Below, piece by piece: positions 1 to 5,395 of a stretch of 5,582 nt of DNA. How positions within the stretch are numbered: position 1 is the stretch's first letter; the number at the start of each line of letters is the position of its first letter. The notes beneath the pieces are model-generated. The model was not told the origin of the DNA and searched no databases. It saw nothing but the letters and a program-made list of their open reading frames with translations. The stretch comes from DHVE2 group archaeon (GTDB lineage: Archaea > Thermoplasmatota > Thermoplasmata > Thermoplasmatales > Aciduliprofundaceae), in the NCBI GenBank assembly GCA_015522935.1, contig WALH01000055.1, positions 1-5,582 on the forward strand. Direction: 5' to 3'. The position numbers and the translations under genes were made by a program.

Positions 1-668
1 GGCCAATGGCTGAGAAAACACTACAAAAAATCGTTGATGATGATTTAAGTAAAGTAAAATTTTTCCATGGAGTTGAAACAAATATTAAAGGAGTTAACGT
101 GGAGAAGAATGATATAAGTAGTGGTGTATTTATAACCAGAACAGGTTATACAGGGGAAGATGGTTTTGAGATTATATTCCCAAATAGATATGCTCAGAGC
201 ATATGGCTTAAGGTATTAGATGCTGGCAAGGAGTTTGGTATAAAACCCTGTGGACTTGCTGCCAGAGATACGCTACGGTTGGAGAAGGGACTTTTACTGA
301 GTGGTCAGGATTTTGATCCACATCATGAGCCAAGAACACCTTTAGAAGCGGGAATCTCTTGGACCATAGATTGGAATCATAATTTTATAGGGAAAGAAAT
401 ATTAGAAAATATGAAAAAAGAGAAAAAATATGATTTATTTAGAGGAGTAATACTCAAAGGGAAGGGTGTGCCCCGTCATGGATATGGTCTGTATAGAGAA
501 GATAAGAAAATAGGATATCTCACCAGTGGAACGTTATCTCCAGTGCTAAATGTGGGGGTTGGTTTAGGATATGTTAAAAGGCCGTATATTAAGGTGGGTA
601 CGGAAATAGAGGTAGATATAAGAGGAAAGAGAGTACCGGCTGAGATAAGGAAACCAAAAATGGTATGA
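1..668 (+). CDS. gcvT: Aminomethyltransferase, glycine cleavage T protein (5'-truncated)
   Basis: T protein of the glycine cleavage system. It takes the aminomethyl group from lipoyl-H protein, releases ammonia and passes the one-carbon unit to tetrahydrofolate, in the cytoplasm. The reading frame is open at the left edge: the first full codon (3-5) is Pro, followed by MAEK, matching the family's QGP-x-A motif, so the ATG at 6 is internal and not the start. About 150 N-terminal residues are probably missing (family length roughly 360-375). Counting from that Met, family signatures are TRTGYTGEDGFEI (44-56), CGLAARDTLRLEKG (82-95) and TPLEAGISW (111-119), then a C-terminal domain with YLTSGTLSPVLNVGVGLGYV (171-190). 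The stop is TGA at 666-668. tgt follows 45 bp downstream on the same strand without an evident promoter, so the two may be co-transcribed. A folate-dependent demethylase of the same fold is possible but less likely. Confidence 0.93.
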   Translation, partial: PMAEKTLQKIVDDDLSKVKFFHGVETNIKGVNVEKNDISSGVFITRTGYTGEDGFEIIFPNRYAQSIWLKVLDAGKEFGIKPCGLAARDTLRLEKGLLLSGQDFDPHHEPRTPLEAGISWTIDWNHNFIGKEILENMKKEKKYDLFRGVILKGKGVPRHGYGLYREDKKIGYLTSGTLSPVLNVGVGLGYVKRPYIKVGTEIEVDIRGKRVPAEIRKPKMV

Positions 669-697
669 TTGTGGGTAGTAGGGTTGCAGTGGAAATA

Positions 698-711
698 AAG
701 GGGTCCCCCTT
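698..711. repeat. Perfect inverted repeat directly before the tgt start codon
   Basis: AAGGGG (698-703) and CCCCTT (706-711) are perfect reverse complements separated by TC. The repeat ends two bases before the ATG at 714. It is a GC-rich island in an AT-rich gap. As DNA it could be a small operator. As RNA it could form an AAGGG/CCCTT stem with a four-base loop covering the ribosome-binding zone. No T-run follows, so it does not look like a terminator. The role is unknown. Confidence 0.45.
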
Positions 712-713
712 AC

Positions 714-1814
714 ATGTTTAAAATTTTTGCTGAGAACAACAACGCTCGTATTGGCGTGCTAAAAACCAAGCACGGAGAAATAAAAACACCCTTTTTTATG
801 CCTGTTGCAACGAAAGCAACGGTTAAAGCACTCACTCCCGAAGACCTTACAAGATGTGGAGTAAAGGCAGTAATAACTAATGCCCTCCATCTCTTTCTTA
901 GACCGGGATTAGAGGTAATAGAAGCGCATGGAGGAGTACACAAATTTATGAGATTTAACGGCGTGGTATTTACTGATAGCGGTGGATTTCAGATGATTAG
1001 AAAAGGATTTTTTCAGGGAGTTGAAGAAAAAGGCATAAAAATCCGCTCCCCTTACGATGGAAATAAATATTTAATCACACCAGAGATTAGCAAGGAGATT
1101 CAAAGACGTATAGAAAGCGACGTTGCTATGACATTAGATTACTGCGCTGAATACCCTGTGAGTTATGAGGAGGCAGAAAGAGGAGTTGAATTAACCACTA
1201 AATGGGCTAAGAGATTTCTCCGTAGCGAAGATAAGCAGCTCAACTTTGGAATTGTCCAGGGAAGTGTTTATGAGGACCTGAGAGAAAGAAGTGCAAAAGA
1301 TTTAGCAAATATGGATTTTGACGGCTATGGAATTGGAGGTTTATCGATTGGAGAGCCTAAGGAAGTTATGCATCGGATGATAGATATTGTTATCAATCAT
1401 CTGCCTGAGGAGAAACCACGATATCTCATGGGTGTTGGTTCACCTTTAGAAATAGTAAAAGCCGTTATGCAAGGTGTTGACATCTTCGACTCTGTATTTC
1501 CGACCCGTAATGGAAGGCATGGTACAGCTATAACATCTCAAGGATTAATAAATCTTAGAAAGTCTAACTACAGAAATGATCTTAAACCCATTGACAAGGA
1601 ATGTTCCTGTTACACATGTGAGAATTTCACAAGGTCATATATTCATCATCTTTTCAGGGAGAAAGAGATTTTAGGTATGCATCTCTTATCACTTCACAAC
1701 GTGTGCTTTATGATTAAATTCATGGAGCGAGTAAGAGATGAGATTGAGCAGGGTAATATTGAAAAATTTAAGAAGGAAGTGGAAGGAATTTACGGGAATC
1801 ATCTTTCTAGATAA
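714..1814 (+). CDS. tgt: Bacterial-type queuine/preQ1 tRNA-guanine transglycosylase
   Basis: Exchanges guanine for a 7-deazaguanine base at wobble position 34 of GUN-anticodon tRNAs (Tyr, His, Asn, Asp) in the bacterial queuosine pathway. The 366-residue length matches bacterial Tgt, whereas archaeosine TGT is longer and carries a C-terminal PUA region. Visible landmarks: FTDSGGFQ (86-93) with the catalytic Asp88; LDYC (141-144) in the base-binding pocket; FGIVQGSVYEDLR (178-190); GGLSIGE (208-214); RYLMGVGSP (236-244); the nucleophile region FDSVFPTRNGR (258-268) with Asp259; and a zinc site Cys297, Cys299, Cys302, His328. By my recollection of Zymomonas numbering, the second half aligns at a constant offset of 21. 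The ATG at 714 is the natural start, because an in-frame TAA lies at 696-698. The ribosome-binding site is poor and overlaps an inverted repeat. The 3' end overlaps convergent cgi121 by 16 bp. The bacterial type in an archaeal context suggests acquisition by transfer. Confidence 0.95.
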   Translation: MFKIFAENNNARIGVLKTKHGEIKTPFFMPVATKATVKALTPEDLTRCGVKAVITNALHLFLRPGLEVIEAHGGVHKFMRFNGVVFTDSGGFQMIRKGFFQGVEEKGIKIRSPYDGNKYLITPEISKEIQRRIESDVAMTLDYCAEYPVSYEEAERGVELTTKWAKRFLRSEDKQLNFGIVQGSVYEDLRERSAKDLANMDFDGYGIGGLSIGEPKEVMHRMIDIVINHLPEEKPRYLMGVGSPLEIVKAVMQGVDIFDSVFPTRNGRHGTAITSQGLINLRKSNYRNDLKPIDKECSCYTCENFTRSYIHHLFREKEILGMHLLSLHNVCFMIKFMERVRDEIEQGNIEKFKKEVEGIYGNHLSR

Positions 1815-2218
1815 AGTAGTGCGGAGCTCTCGAAGAAAAGATCACAAGAATCTCCATATTTGTCTAAACCTAAATACTTCAACTTATCAGGAGTGCATTG
1901 AAGAATAGAATCATCTCTTTTTAGTGGTAAAATGAAATCCCTCTCCGATATGGCTGCGATGTCTTCCGCCCTAGCTGTTCCACAAAGGAAAAGGGCATCT
2001 TTTATCTGTCTCCTTCCGGATAGCAAGAGCATAATTTCTAAATGAAAATTCTTTGCAATATTTTTTCCATTTTCAAAGTACTCTTTAGCTTTGAGATATG
2101 CACACTCTAAATGTTCTTTCCCTCCAACACATTTTGCATTGAAAACAAAGATTCCTTGGGATGCAAGTTCTTTTGCAGTGTTCTCGCTCATCTCTCCGTG
2201 ATAGCCTTTTATAATCAC
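1799..2218 (-). CDS. cgi121: KEOPS complex subunit Cgi121
   Basis: Small subunit of KEOPS (Kae1, Bud32, Cgi121, Pcc1), the cytoplasmic complex that makes N6-threonylcarbamoyladenosine at A37 of ANN-decoding tRNAs. In the family, Cgi121 contacts Bud32 and helps bind the tRNA 3' end. The 139-residue protein shows the family's features: an N-terminal MIIKGYHG strand, VFNAKCVGGKEHLECAYLKA (25-44), and the signature LEIMLLLSGRRQIKDALFLCG (60-80), which corresponds to the lExLlylsGxRQIxxAi motif. The length is near the usual ~150. The start is GTG at 2218-2216, overlapping the lonB stop as GTGA, with GAGGTG (2232-2227) eight bases upstream as ribosome-binding site, so translation is probably coupled to lonB. 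The coding end runs 16 bp into the convergent tgt gene. The identification rests on motif recognition, as the family is weakly conserved. Confidence 0.85.
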   Translation of the reverse strand: MIIKGYHGEMSENTAKELASQGIFVFNAKCVGGKEHLECAYLKAKEYFENGKNIAKNFHLEIMLLLSGRRQIKDALFLCGTARAEDIAAISERDFILPLKRDDSILQCTPDKLKYLGLDKYGDSCDLFFESSALLYLER

Positions 2219-4119
2219 TTTTTATCCACCTCACCCATCTCCTCGCGGAATTTTTCTAAGAGTTCATTTTTTTTAGGCGAGTCTTTCAAGGCATGCTTGA
2301 GGACGTCATAAACAGTTTTCACAGGAATTATTTCTATTTTTCCCTGATGCTCTTCGTCTAAAATCACATCCTGCAAATTTGCGTAAGGAATTATAACTTT
2401 CTTCAATCCCGCCTCTATAGCGGCCTCAACTTTTGCCGTTACACCACCCACAGGGAGAACATGACCACGAATGCTGAGAGAGCCTGTCATTGCAACGCTC
2501 TGATCCACAGGTATACTTTCTAATGCGGATACAACTGCAGTTGCAACGCTTATGCTTGCACTATCCCCCTCAACTCCCTCATACGTGCCTATGAATTGAA
2601 TGTGTACATCGTAATTCGTGATATGCTTTCCAAAGTACTTTTTGATTATCGCCGAAACATTCTCCACGGCTTCCTTTGCTATCTCTCCCAACTTACCTGT
2701 GGCAATCATCCTACCCTGATCCTTGGATTGCGCAGGTGTAACTTCTGCCATTATTGGAAGAACTATACCTGAATACTCGGCCATTCCGCTCTGCGCAGAA
2801 TACACAGCGAGACCATTTACCATTCCCACGGCAAATCCTGATGTGAGGAACGTTTTGTAATCTTTCTTTATTTCAATCCACCTGTCTGCAACCTGCTGCT
2901 CCAATGGCTTTGATAATTTTTTTGCCTTTAGAACATGTCTCGCTTCAACATATTGCGCACCCTCTTCCCTTGCAATATCTCCTGCAACACGAATCAATCC
3001 ACCCAATTCTCTTAATCTGAGAGTCAATTTCCCTCTTCTTCCTGCCCGTTTCTGTGCCTCTTTAATTATTTCTAACACTGCATCTTTAGTGAAATGTGGA
3101 ATTTTTCCATCTTTTTTGACTTCCTGAGCTACAAATCTCACCAAATTCCTCCGGTTCTCCTCGTTATCGTCCATCACAGATTTCATGTAAACTTCATATC
3201 CGTATCCGCGTATTCTTGAACGCAGAGCAGGGTGCATGCCTTGAAGAGCATCTAAATTCCCTGCAGCTACCAAGATGAAATCGCATGGTACAGGCTCCGT
3301 GTGAACCATTGCGCCTGCGGAATGCTCACTCTGCCCCGATATGGAAAACTTCTTCTCCTGCATCGCCGTAAGCAGTGATTGCTGAGATTCGATATGAAGC
3401 ATATTAATCTCATCTATGAACAAAACACCCTTATGTGCACGGTGAATTGCTCCCGCTTCTACTCTTAAATGAGCTGGTGTCTCAAGCCCTCCACTCTGGA
3501 ATGGATCATGGCGAACATCCCCTAATAGGGCACCTGCATGGGCACCAGTAGCATCCACAAACGGAGGTTTATCATTTTTATCATGAGAAACAAGAAGTTT
3601 TGGGACCATTGATTTCTCTTCTTTTTGTATGGATGTTGCTGCAAACATATAGATGAATATGGCTATGAATATTGCCCAGAATAGAAATGAAAAGTCTTGT
3701 GTTATAAATGCCGCTGTTAGACCAAGGAGAAGTAGTATAAAAAGAAGTGTATTCATACTTGCCTTCTTCTCCAACTTTTTCTTCTTTGCCTCCTCCTGAT
3801 ACTGTTTCACTATTAATTTACCCTGTCCAGCGGGGATCGTTTTAACTTTGGGTGTGTTAGGGTCATCATCATTTGGGAATACTAAAATATCCTCTAATTC
3901 CTCTTTTGGAAGGAAATCCACCATGCTCTGTGCGAGCATACTTTTTCCTGTGCCGGGGTCTCCTATGAGAATGACATGTCTCTTCTGCCTTGCAGCCTTC
4001 TTTATAACTTCCACTGCCGAATCCTGTCCTATAACCTGATCCACGAGCTTTTTCGGTACTTTAATATCCTTTGTAGTTTTGAACGGAAGTTTCTCTATCC
4101 ATTTTTCAACAGATTCCAC
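2215..4119 (-). CDS. lonB: Membrane-anchored ATP-dependent protease LonB
   Basis: Archaeal Lon: a hexameric AAA+ protease tethered to the cytoplasmic membrane that unfolds and degrades damaged and regulatory proteins. The 634 residues fit archaeal LonB. Domains in order: Walker A GDPGTGKS (53-60); a basic linker (about 108-120); two hydrophobic segments (about 124-140 and 144-162) inserted within the AAA+ module as a hairpin, leaving both halves cytoplasmic; Walker B GVLFIDEI (231-238); sensor-1 Asn288 in AAGNLD; candidate arginine fingers in ALRSRIRGYG (298-307); sensor-2 LRLREL (367-372); and a C-terminal protease domain with nucleophile Ser520 in EGDSAS and Lys563 in GGVTAKVEAA, forming the Ser-Lys dyad. 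All key residues are intact. The start is GTG at 4119. There is no Shine-Dalgarno, but a TATA-like element is centred about 26 bases upstream, so the mRNA is probably leaderless. An ATG at 4121 is out of frame. It leads an operon with cgi121 and is divergent from the VapC cassette. Confidence 0.97.
   Translation of the reverse strand: MESVEKWIEKLPFKTTKDIKVPKKLVDQVIGQDSAVEVIKKAARQKRHVILIGDPGTGKSMLAQSMVDFLPKEELEDILVFPNDDDPNTPKVKTIPAGQGKLIVKQYQEEAKKKKLEKKASMNTLLFILLLLGLTAAFITQDFSFLFWAIFIAIFIYMFAATSIQKEEKSMVPKLLVSHDKNDKPPFVDATGAHAGALLGDVRHDPFQSGGLETPAHLRVEAGAIHRAHKGVLFIDEINMLHIESQQSLLTAMQEKKFSISGQSEHSAGAMVHTEPVPCDFILVAAGNLDALQGMHPALRSRIRGYGYEVYMKSVMDDNEENRRNLVRFVAQEVKKDGKIPHFTKDAVLEIIKEAQKRAGRRGKLTLRLRELGGLIRVAGDIAREEGAQYVEARHVLKAKKLSKPLEQQVADRWIEIKKDYKTFLTSGFAVGMVNGLAVYSAQSGMAEYSGIVLPIMAEVTPAQSKDQGRMIATGKLGEIAKEAVENVSAIIKKYFGKHITNYDVHIQFIGTYEGVEGDSASISVATAVVSALESIPVDQSVAMTGSLSIRGHVLPVGGVTAKVEAAIEAGLKKVIIPYANLQDVILDEEHQGKIEIIPVKTVYDVLKHALKDSPKKNELLEKFREEMGEVDKK
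2227..2232 (-). promoter_or_regulatory. Ribosome-binding site of cgi121
   Basis: On the minus strand GAGGTG, complementary to the 16S rRNA 3' end, lies within the last codons of lonB, eight bases before the GTG at 2218. It supports that GTG as the true start over the internal ATG (codon 10, 2191-2189) and fits reinitiation or coupling after the lonB stop. Confidence 0.7.
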
Positions 4120-4140
4120 ATCTACAGATATCGGATTTGG

Positions 4141-4150
4141 TAAATAAAGG
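4141..4150 (-). promoter_or_regulatory. TATA-like promoter element of lonB
   Basis: On the minus strand this reads CCTTTATTTA, close to an archaeal TATA box. Its centre is about 26 bases from the GTG start of lonB at 4119. That is the normal TATA-to-transcription-start distance, so transcription would begin at or next to the start codon and give a leaderless mRNA. No Shine-Dalgarno is present before that GTG, which agrees. No transcript data support it. Confidence 0.55.
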
Positions 4151-4200
4151 TTACTGAAACTGGAAATGCAACAACCACAAAGGACAATTTTTGCAAAGCC

Positions 4201-4212
4201 CTTATATATTTA
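4201..4212 (+). promoter_or_regulatory. TATA-like element for the rightward three-gene cassette
   Basis: CTTATATATTTA is the strongest TATA-like string in the lonB/cassette gap and is preceded by purine-rich AAAG that could serve as a BRE. It sits only a few bases before the ATG at 4215. A standard 26-base spacing would put the transcription start near 4232, inside the first codons, so either the box is not the one used for that start or translation begins further in. A second AT-rich candidate, CATATATTTAAT, lies at 4235-4246. Confidence 0.4.
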
Positions 4213-4214
4213 GA

Positions 4215-4592
4215 ATGGGGCGGTGGACATTATTCATATATTTAATAACATCTGTGTTATTGTCGTTGTTTACATATCTAATTTTACTACGAGCGCACAG
4301 AAGTTTCCCAGCAAGAATTTCTTACACTCCAAAGGGCATTCACTGGATTACGCTAAGTGGTAAAGAAATTTTCGTCCCTTGGGAAGACGTTATAAAAGTA
4401 AATCCTATCGGAGATTATGGGAGAATTCTCAGTATGGAAATGGACGTATTCCCAACTATATGTTATTTTTCAAAAACCATTTCCGAGATATACCCTGTGA
4501 GTGCTGAAGTTGCTGAGAAAATTAGAGAGTATATAGACAAATACAAAAATCAAGATAGCAAAAACCTTAAAATAGAGGGAGGTGATAGGTGA
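4215..4592 (+). CDS. One-pass membrane protein with possible PH-like domain
   Basis: I do not recognise a named gene. From the ATG at 4215 the product has 125 residues. Residues 4-25 form one hydrophobic membrane segment followed by basic residues (RAHR), so the C-terminal domain is probably cytoplasmic. The rest (about 32-107) reads as a small beta-rich domain, with ISYTPKGIHWITLSG followed by EIFVPWEDVIKV. This recalls bacterial PH-like (DUF304-type) domains, in which a strand carrying 'ipW.dI' recurs, and it ends in a helix (VAEKIREYIDKY). That assignment is weak. The start is uncertain: a TTG at 4191 would add eight residues across the TATA-like element, while GTG 4254 would cut the membrane segment. 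ATG 4215 keeps a complete segment. Its last codons contain the ribosome-binding site of the next gene three bases downstream, so it is very likely in one operon with the antitoxin/toxin pair. Confidence 0.75.
   Translation: MGRWTLFIYLITSVLLSLFTYLILLRAHRSFPARISYTPKGIHWITLSGKEIFVPWEDVIKVNPIGDYGRILSMEMDVFPTICYFSKTISEIYPVSAEVAEKIREYIDKYKNQDSKNLKIEGGDR
4578..4586 (+). promoter_or_regulatory. Strong ribosome-binding site of the putative antitoxin gene
   Basis: GGAGGTGAT is a full match to the complement of the 16S rRNA 3' end and lies nine bases before the ATG at 4596, inside the end of the upstream membrane-protein gene. It fixes the antitoxin start and predicts strong translation, consistent with an antitoxin being made in excess of its toxin. 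Confidence 0.8.
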
Positions 4593-4595
4593 AGT

Positions 4596-4814
4596 ATGAG
4601 CGAAGTGGAAGAAATTAAAGAAATGGGCGATTTGGAGATACTAATCGGTGCAAACATGTTCAAGATGAGAGAGGAGGAGATAAAAGAGAGCATAAGGGGA
4701 CTTTTATCAGAAATGGGCATGGGAAAATTTAACATAGAGGAGATAAGGAAAATGACAGAAGGCATAAAGGGAAACCTTTCAGATGAGATAATAAAAGAGA
4801 GGGAGAGGGTATGA
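4596..4814 (+). CDS. Putative VapB-like antitoxin
   Basis: A 72-residue, highly charged, predicted mostly helical protein whose stop overlaps the start of a PIN-domain toxin gene (ATGA at 4811-4814). Position, size and coupling are those of a VapB antitoxin. The C-terminus, with EGIKGNLSDEII (54-65) then KERERV, resembles the tail of VapB-type proteins that threads into the toxin's active site. The N-terminal half, including LEILIGANMFKMREEEIK (13-30), shows no ribbon-helix-helix, AbrB or helix-turn-helix motif that I can recognise, so autoregulation by DNA binding is uncertain. The start is fixed by a perfect Shine-Dalgarno nine bases upstream. The functional call is mainly from context; the gene itself is well supported. 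Confidence 0.75.
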   Translation: MSEVEEIKEMGDLEILIGANMFKMREEEIKESIRGLLSEMGMGKFNIEEIRKMTEGIKGNLSDEIIKERERV

Positions 4815-5254
4815 GTATCCAATACTGGGATACATCCGCACTTATTAAGAGATATCGCATAGAAAAGGGAAGCCCTAAAGTAAATGATTTATTTGCCGAG
4901 ATTGAAAGTGGAGAAAGCAAGGGAATAATATCTTACTTGGGAGTTCTTGAATCACTATCGGCGATTACAAGGAGAAAGGGAGAGATAAAAGGGGATTACA
5001 GAAAAGTGATTAAAGCAATGCTCACCGAAATTATGGATAAGTTCACAATAGTGCCAATTGATAACTACATTATGGAGCTTGCAATGAAACTTGTGATAAA
5101 ATATAACTTGAGATCATTGGATTCTATTCATCTTGCCGCTGCATTAATTATTTCCCAGTATGTTGAAAAGGAAATGGTTTTCATATCTTCCGATACTGAA
5201 CTCTTAAAAGCAGCCAAAAAAGAAGGATTTGAAATAATCAATCCCGAAGAGTAG
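4811..5254 (+). CDS. vapC: PIN-domain toxin, VapC family ribonuclease
   Basis: A 147-residue PIN-domain protein. VapC toxins are Mg2+/Mn2+-dependent ribonucleases that usually cut tRNA or rRNA and stop translation until neutralised by the partner antitoxin. The four acidic positions of the active site are visible: Asp7 in YWDTSALIKRY, Glu47 in LGVLESLSAITRR, Asp104 in RSLDSIHLAAAL, and Asp128 in VFISSDTELLKAAKKEGFEI. The domain is complete and of normal length, so the protein looks active. The ATG at 4811 overlaps the stop of the upstream putative antitoxin by four bases, so translation is probably coupled. A purine-rich GGGAGAGG lies just upstream. Its RNA target cannot be read from the sequence. 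The PIN assignment is firm; the toxin role follows from the pairing. Confidence 0.92.
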   Translation: MSIQYWDTSALIKRYRIEKGSPKVNDLFAEIESGESKGIISYLGVLESLSAITRRKGEIKGDYRKVIKAMLTEIMDKFTIVPIDNYIMELAMKLVIKYNLRSLDSIHLAAALIISQYVEKEMVFISSDTELLKAAKKEGFEIINPEE

Positions 5255-5264
5255 GTGAGACAAG

Positions 5265-5347
5265 GTGTCATTATTTAACATGAAACCATTCAATACTGAC
5301 ATGGATGGGATAGAATAAAAGACAGACTACAACATATCGCCAACTGA
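5265..5347 (+). pseudogene. Possible remnant of a short gene downstream of vapC
   Basis: Ten bases after the vapC stop, a GTG at 5265 preceded by AGGTGAG (5253-5259) opens a 17-codon frame, MSLFNMKPFNTDMDGIE, ending at TAA 5316-5318. In the -1 frame the sequence continues as DRIKDRLQHIAN (5309-5344) to TGA at 5345-5347. Joined by one frameshift this would read as one hydrophilic peptide, which suggests a decayed or truncated gene start. It is very short and could be chance, or a real mini-ORF. Confidence 0.25.
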
Positions 5348-5352
5348 CAGTT

Positions 5353-5392
5353 AAAAACAAATGTTCACAAAGTGAAAATCCAATTTTATTTT
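5353..5392. terminator. Candidate bidirectional terminator between convergent genes
   Basis: A five-base-pair hairpin TTCAC-AAA-GTGAA (5364-5376) lies between vapC and the convergent lipid gene. On the plus strand it is followed by ATTTTATTTT (5383-5392). On the minus strand it is followed by TTGTTTTT (5360-5353). T-runs are the main archaeal termination signal, so both transcripts could end here. The hairpin is weak and may be incidental. Confidence 0.4.
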
Positions 5393-5395
5393 GTC

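Noticed and set aside
6..668. Complete 220-residue protein starting at ATG 6
   Set aside because: The codon before it encodes Pro in the same open frame and completes the GcvT GP-x-A motif, and the N-terminal half of the family is missing. It is a truncated gene, not a short one.
669..713. Possible preQ1 riboswitch before tgt
   Set aside because: The gap is only 45 bases. I see no pseudoknot pairing or conserved preQ1-I or preQ1-II core; only the short GGGG/CCCC inverted repeat is present.
710..943. Minus-strand open frame inside tgt
   Set aside because: It lies wholly opposite a strongly conserved gene, has no family features, and its protein composition is typical of an antisense shadow.
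714..1814. Archaeosine (position 15) TGT
   Set aside because: The length is 366 residues with no PUA or extra C-terminal domains, and the motifs GGLSIGE and FDSVFPTRNGR are of the bacterial type.
3848..4039. Plus-strand open frame opposite the start of lonB
   Set aside because: It is antisense to the Walker A region of lonB and encodes nothing recognisable.
4550..4920. Minus-strand open frames opposite the antitoxin and toxin genes
   Set aside because: They are Ser/Leu-rich mirror translations of Glu/Lys-rich coding sequence, without ribosome-binding sites.
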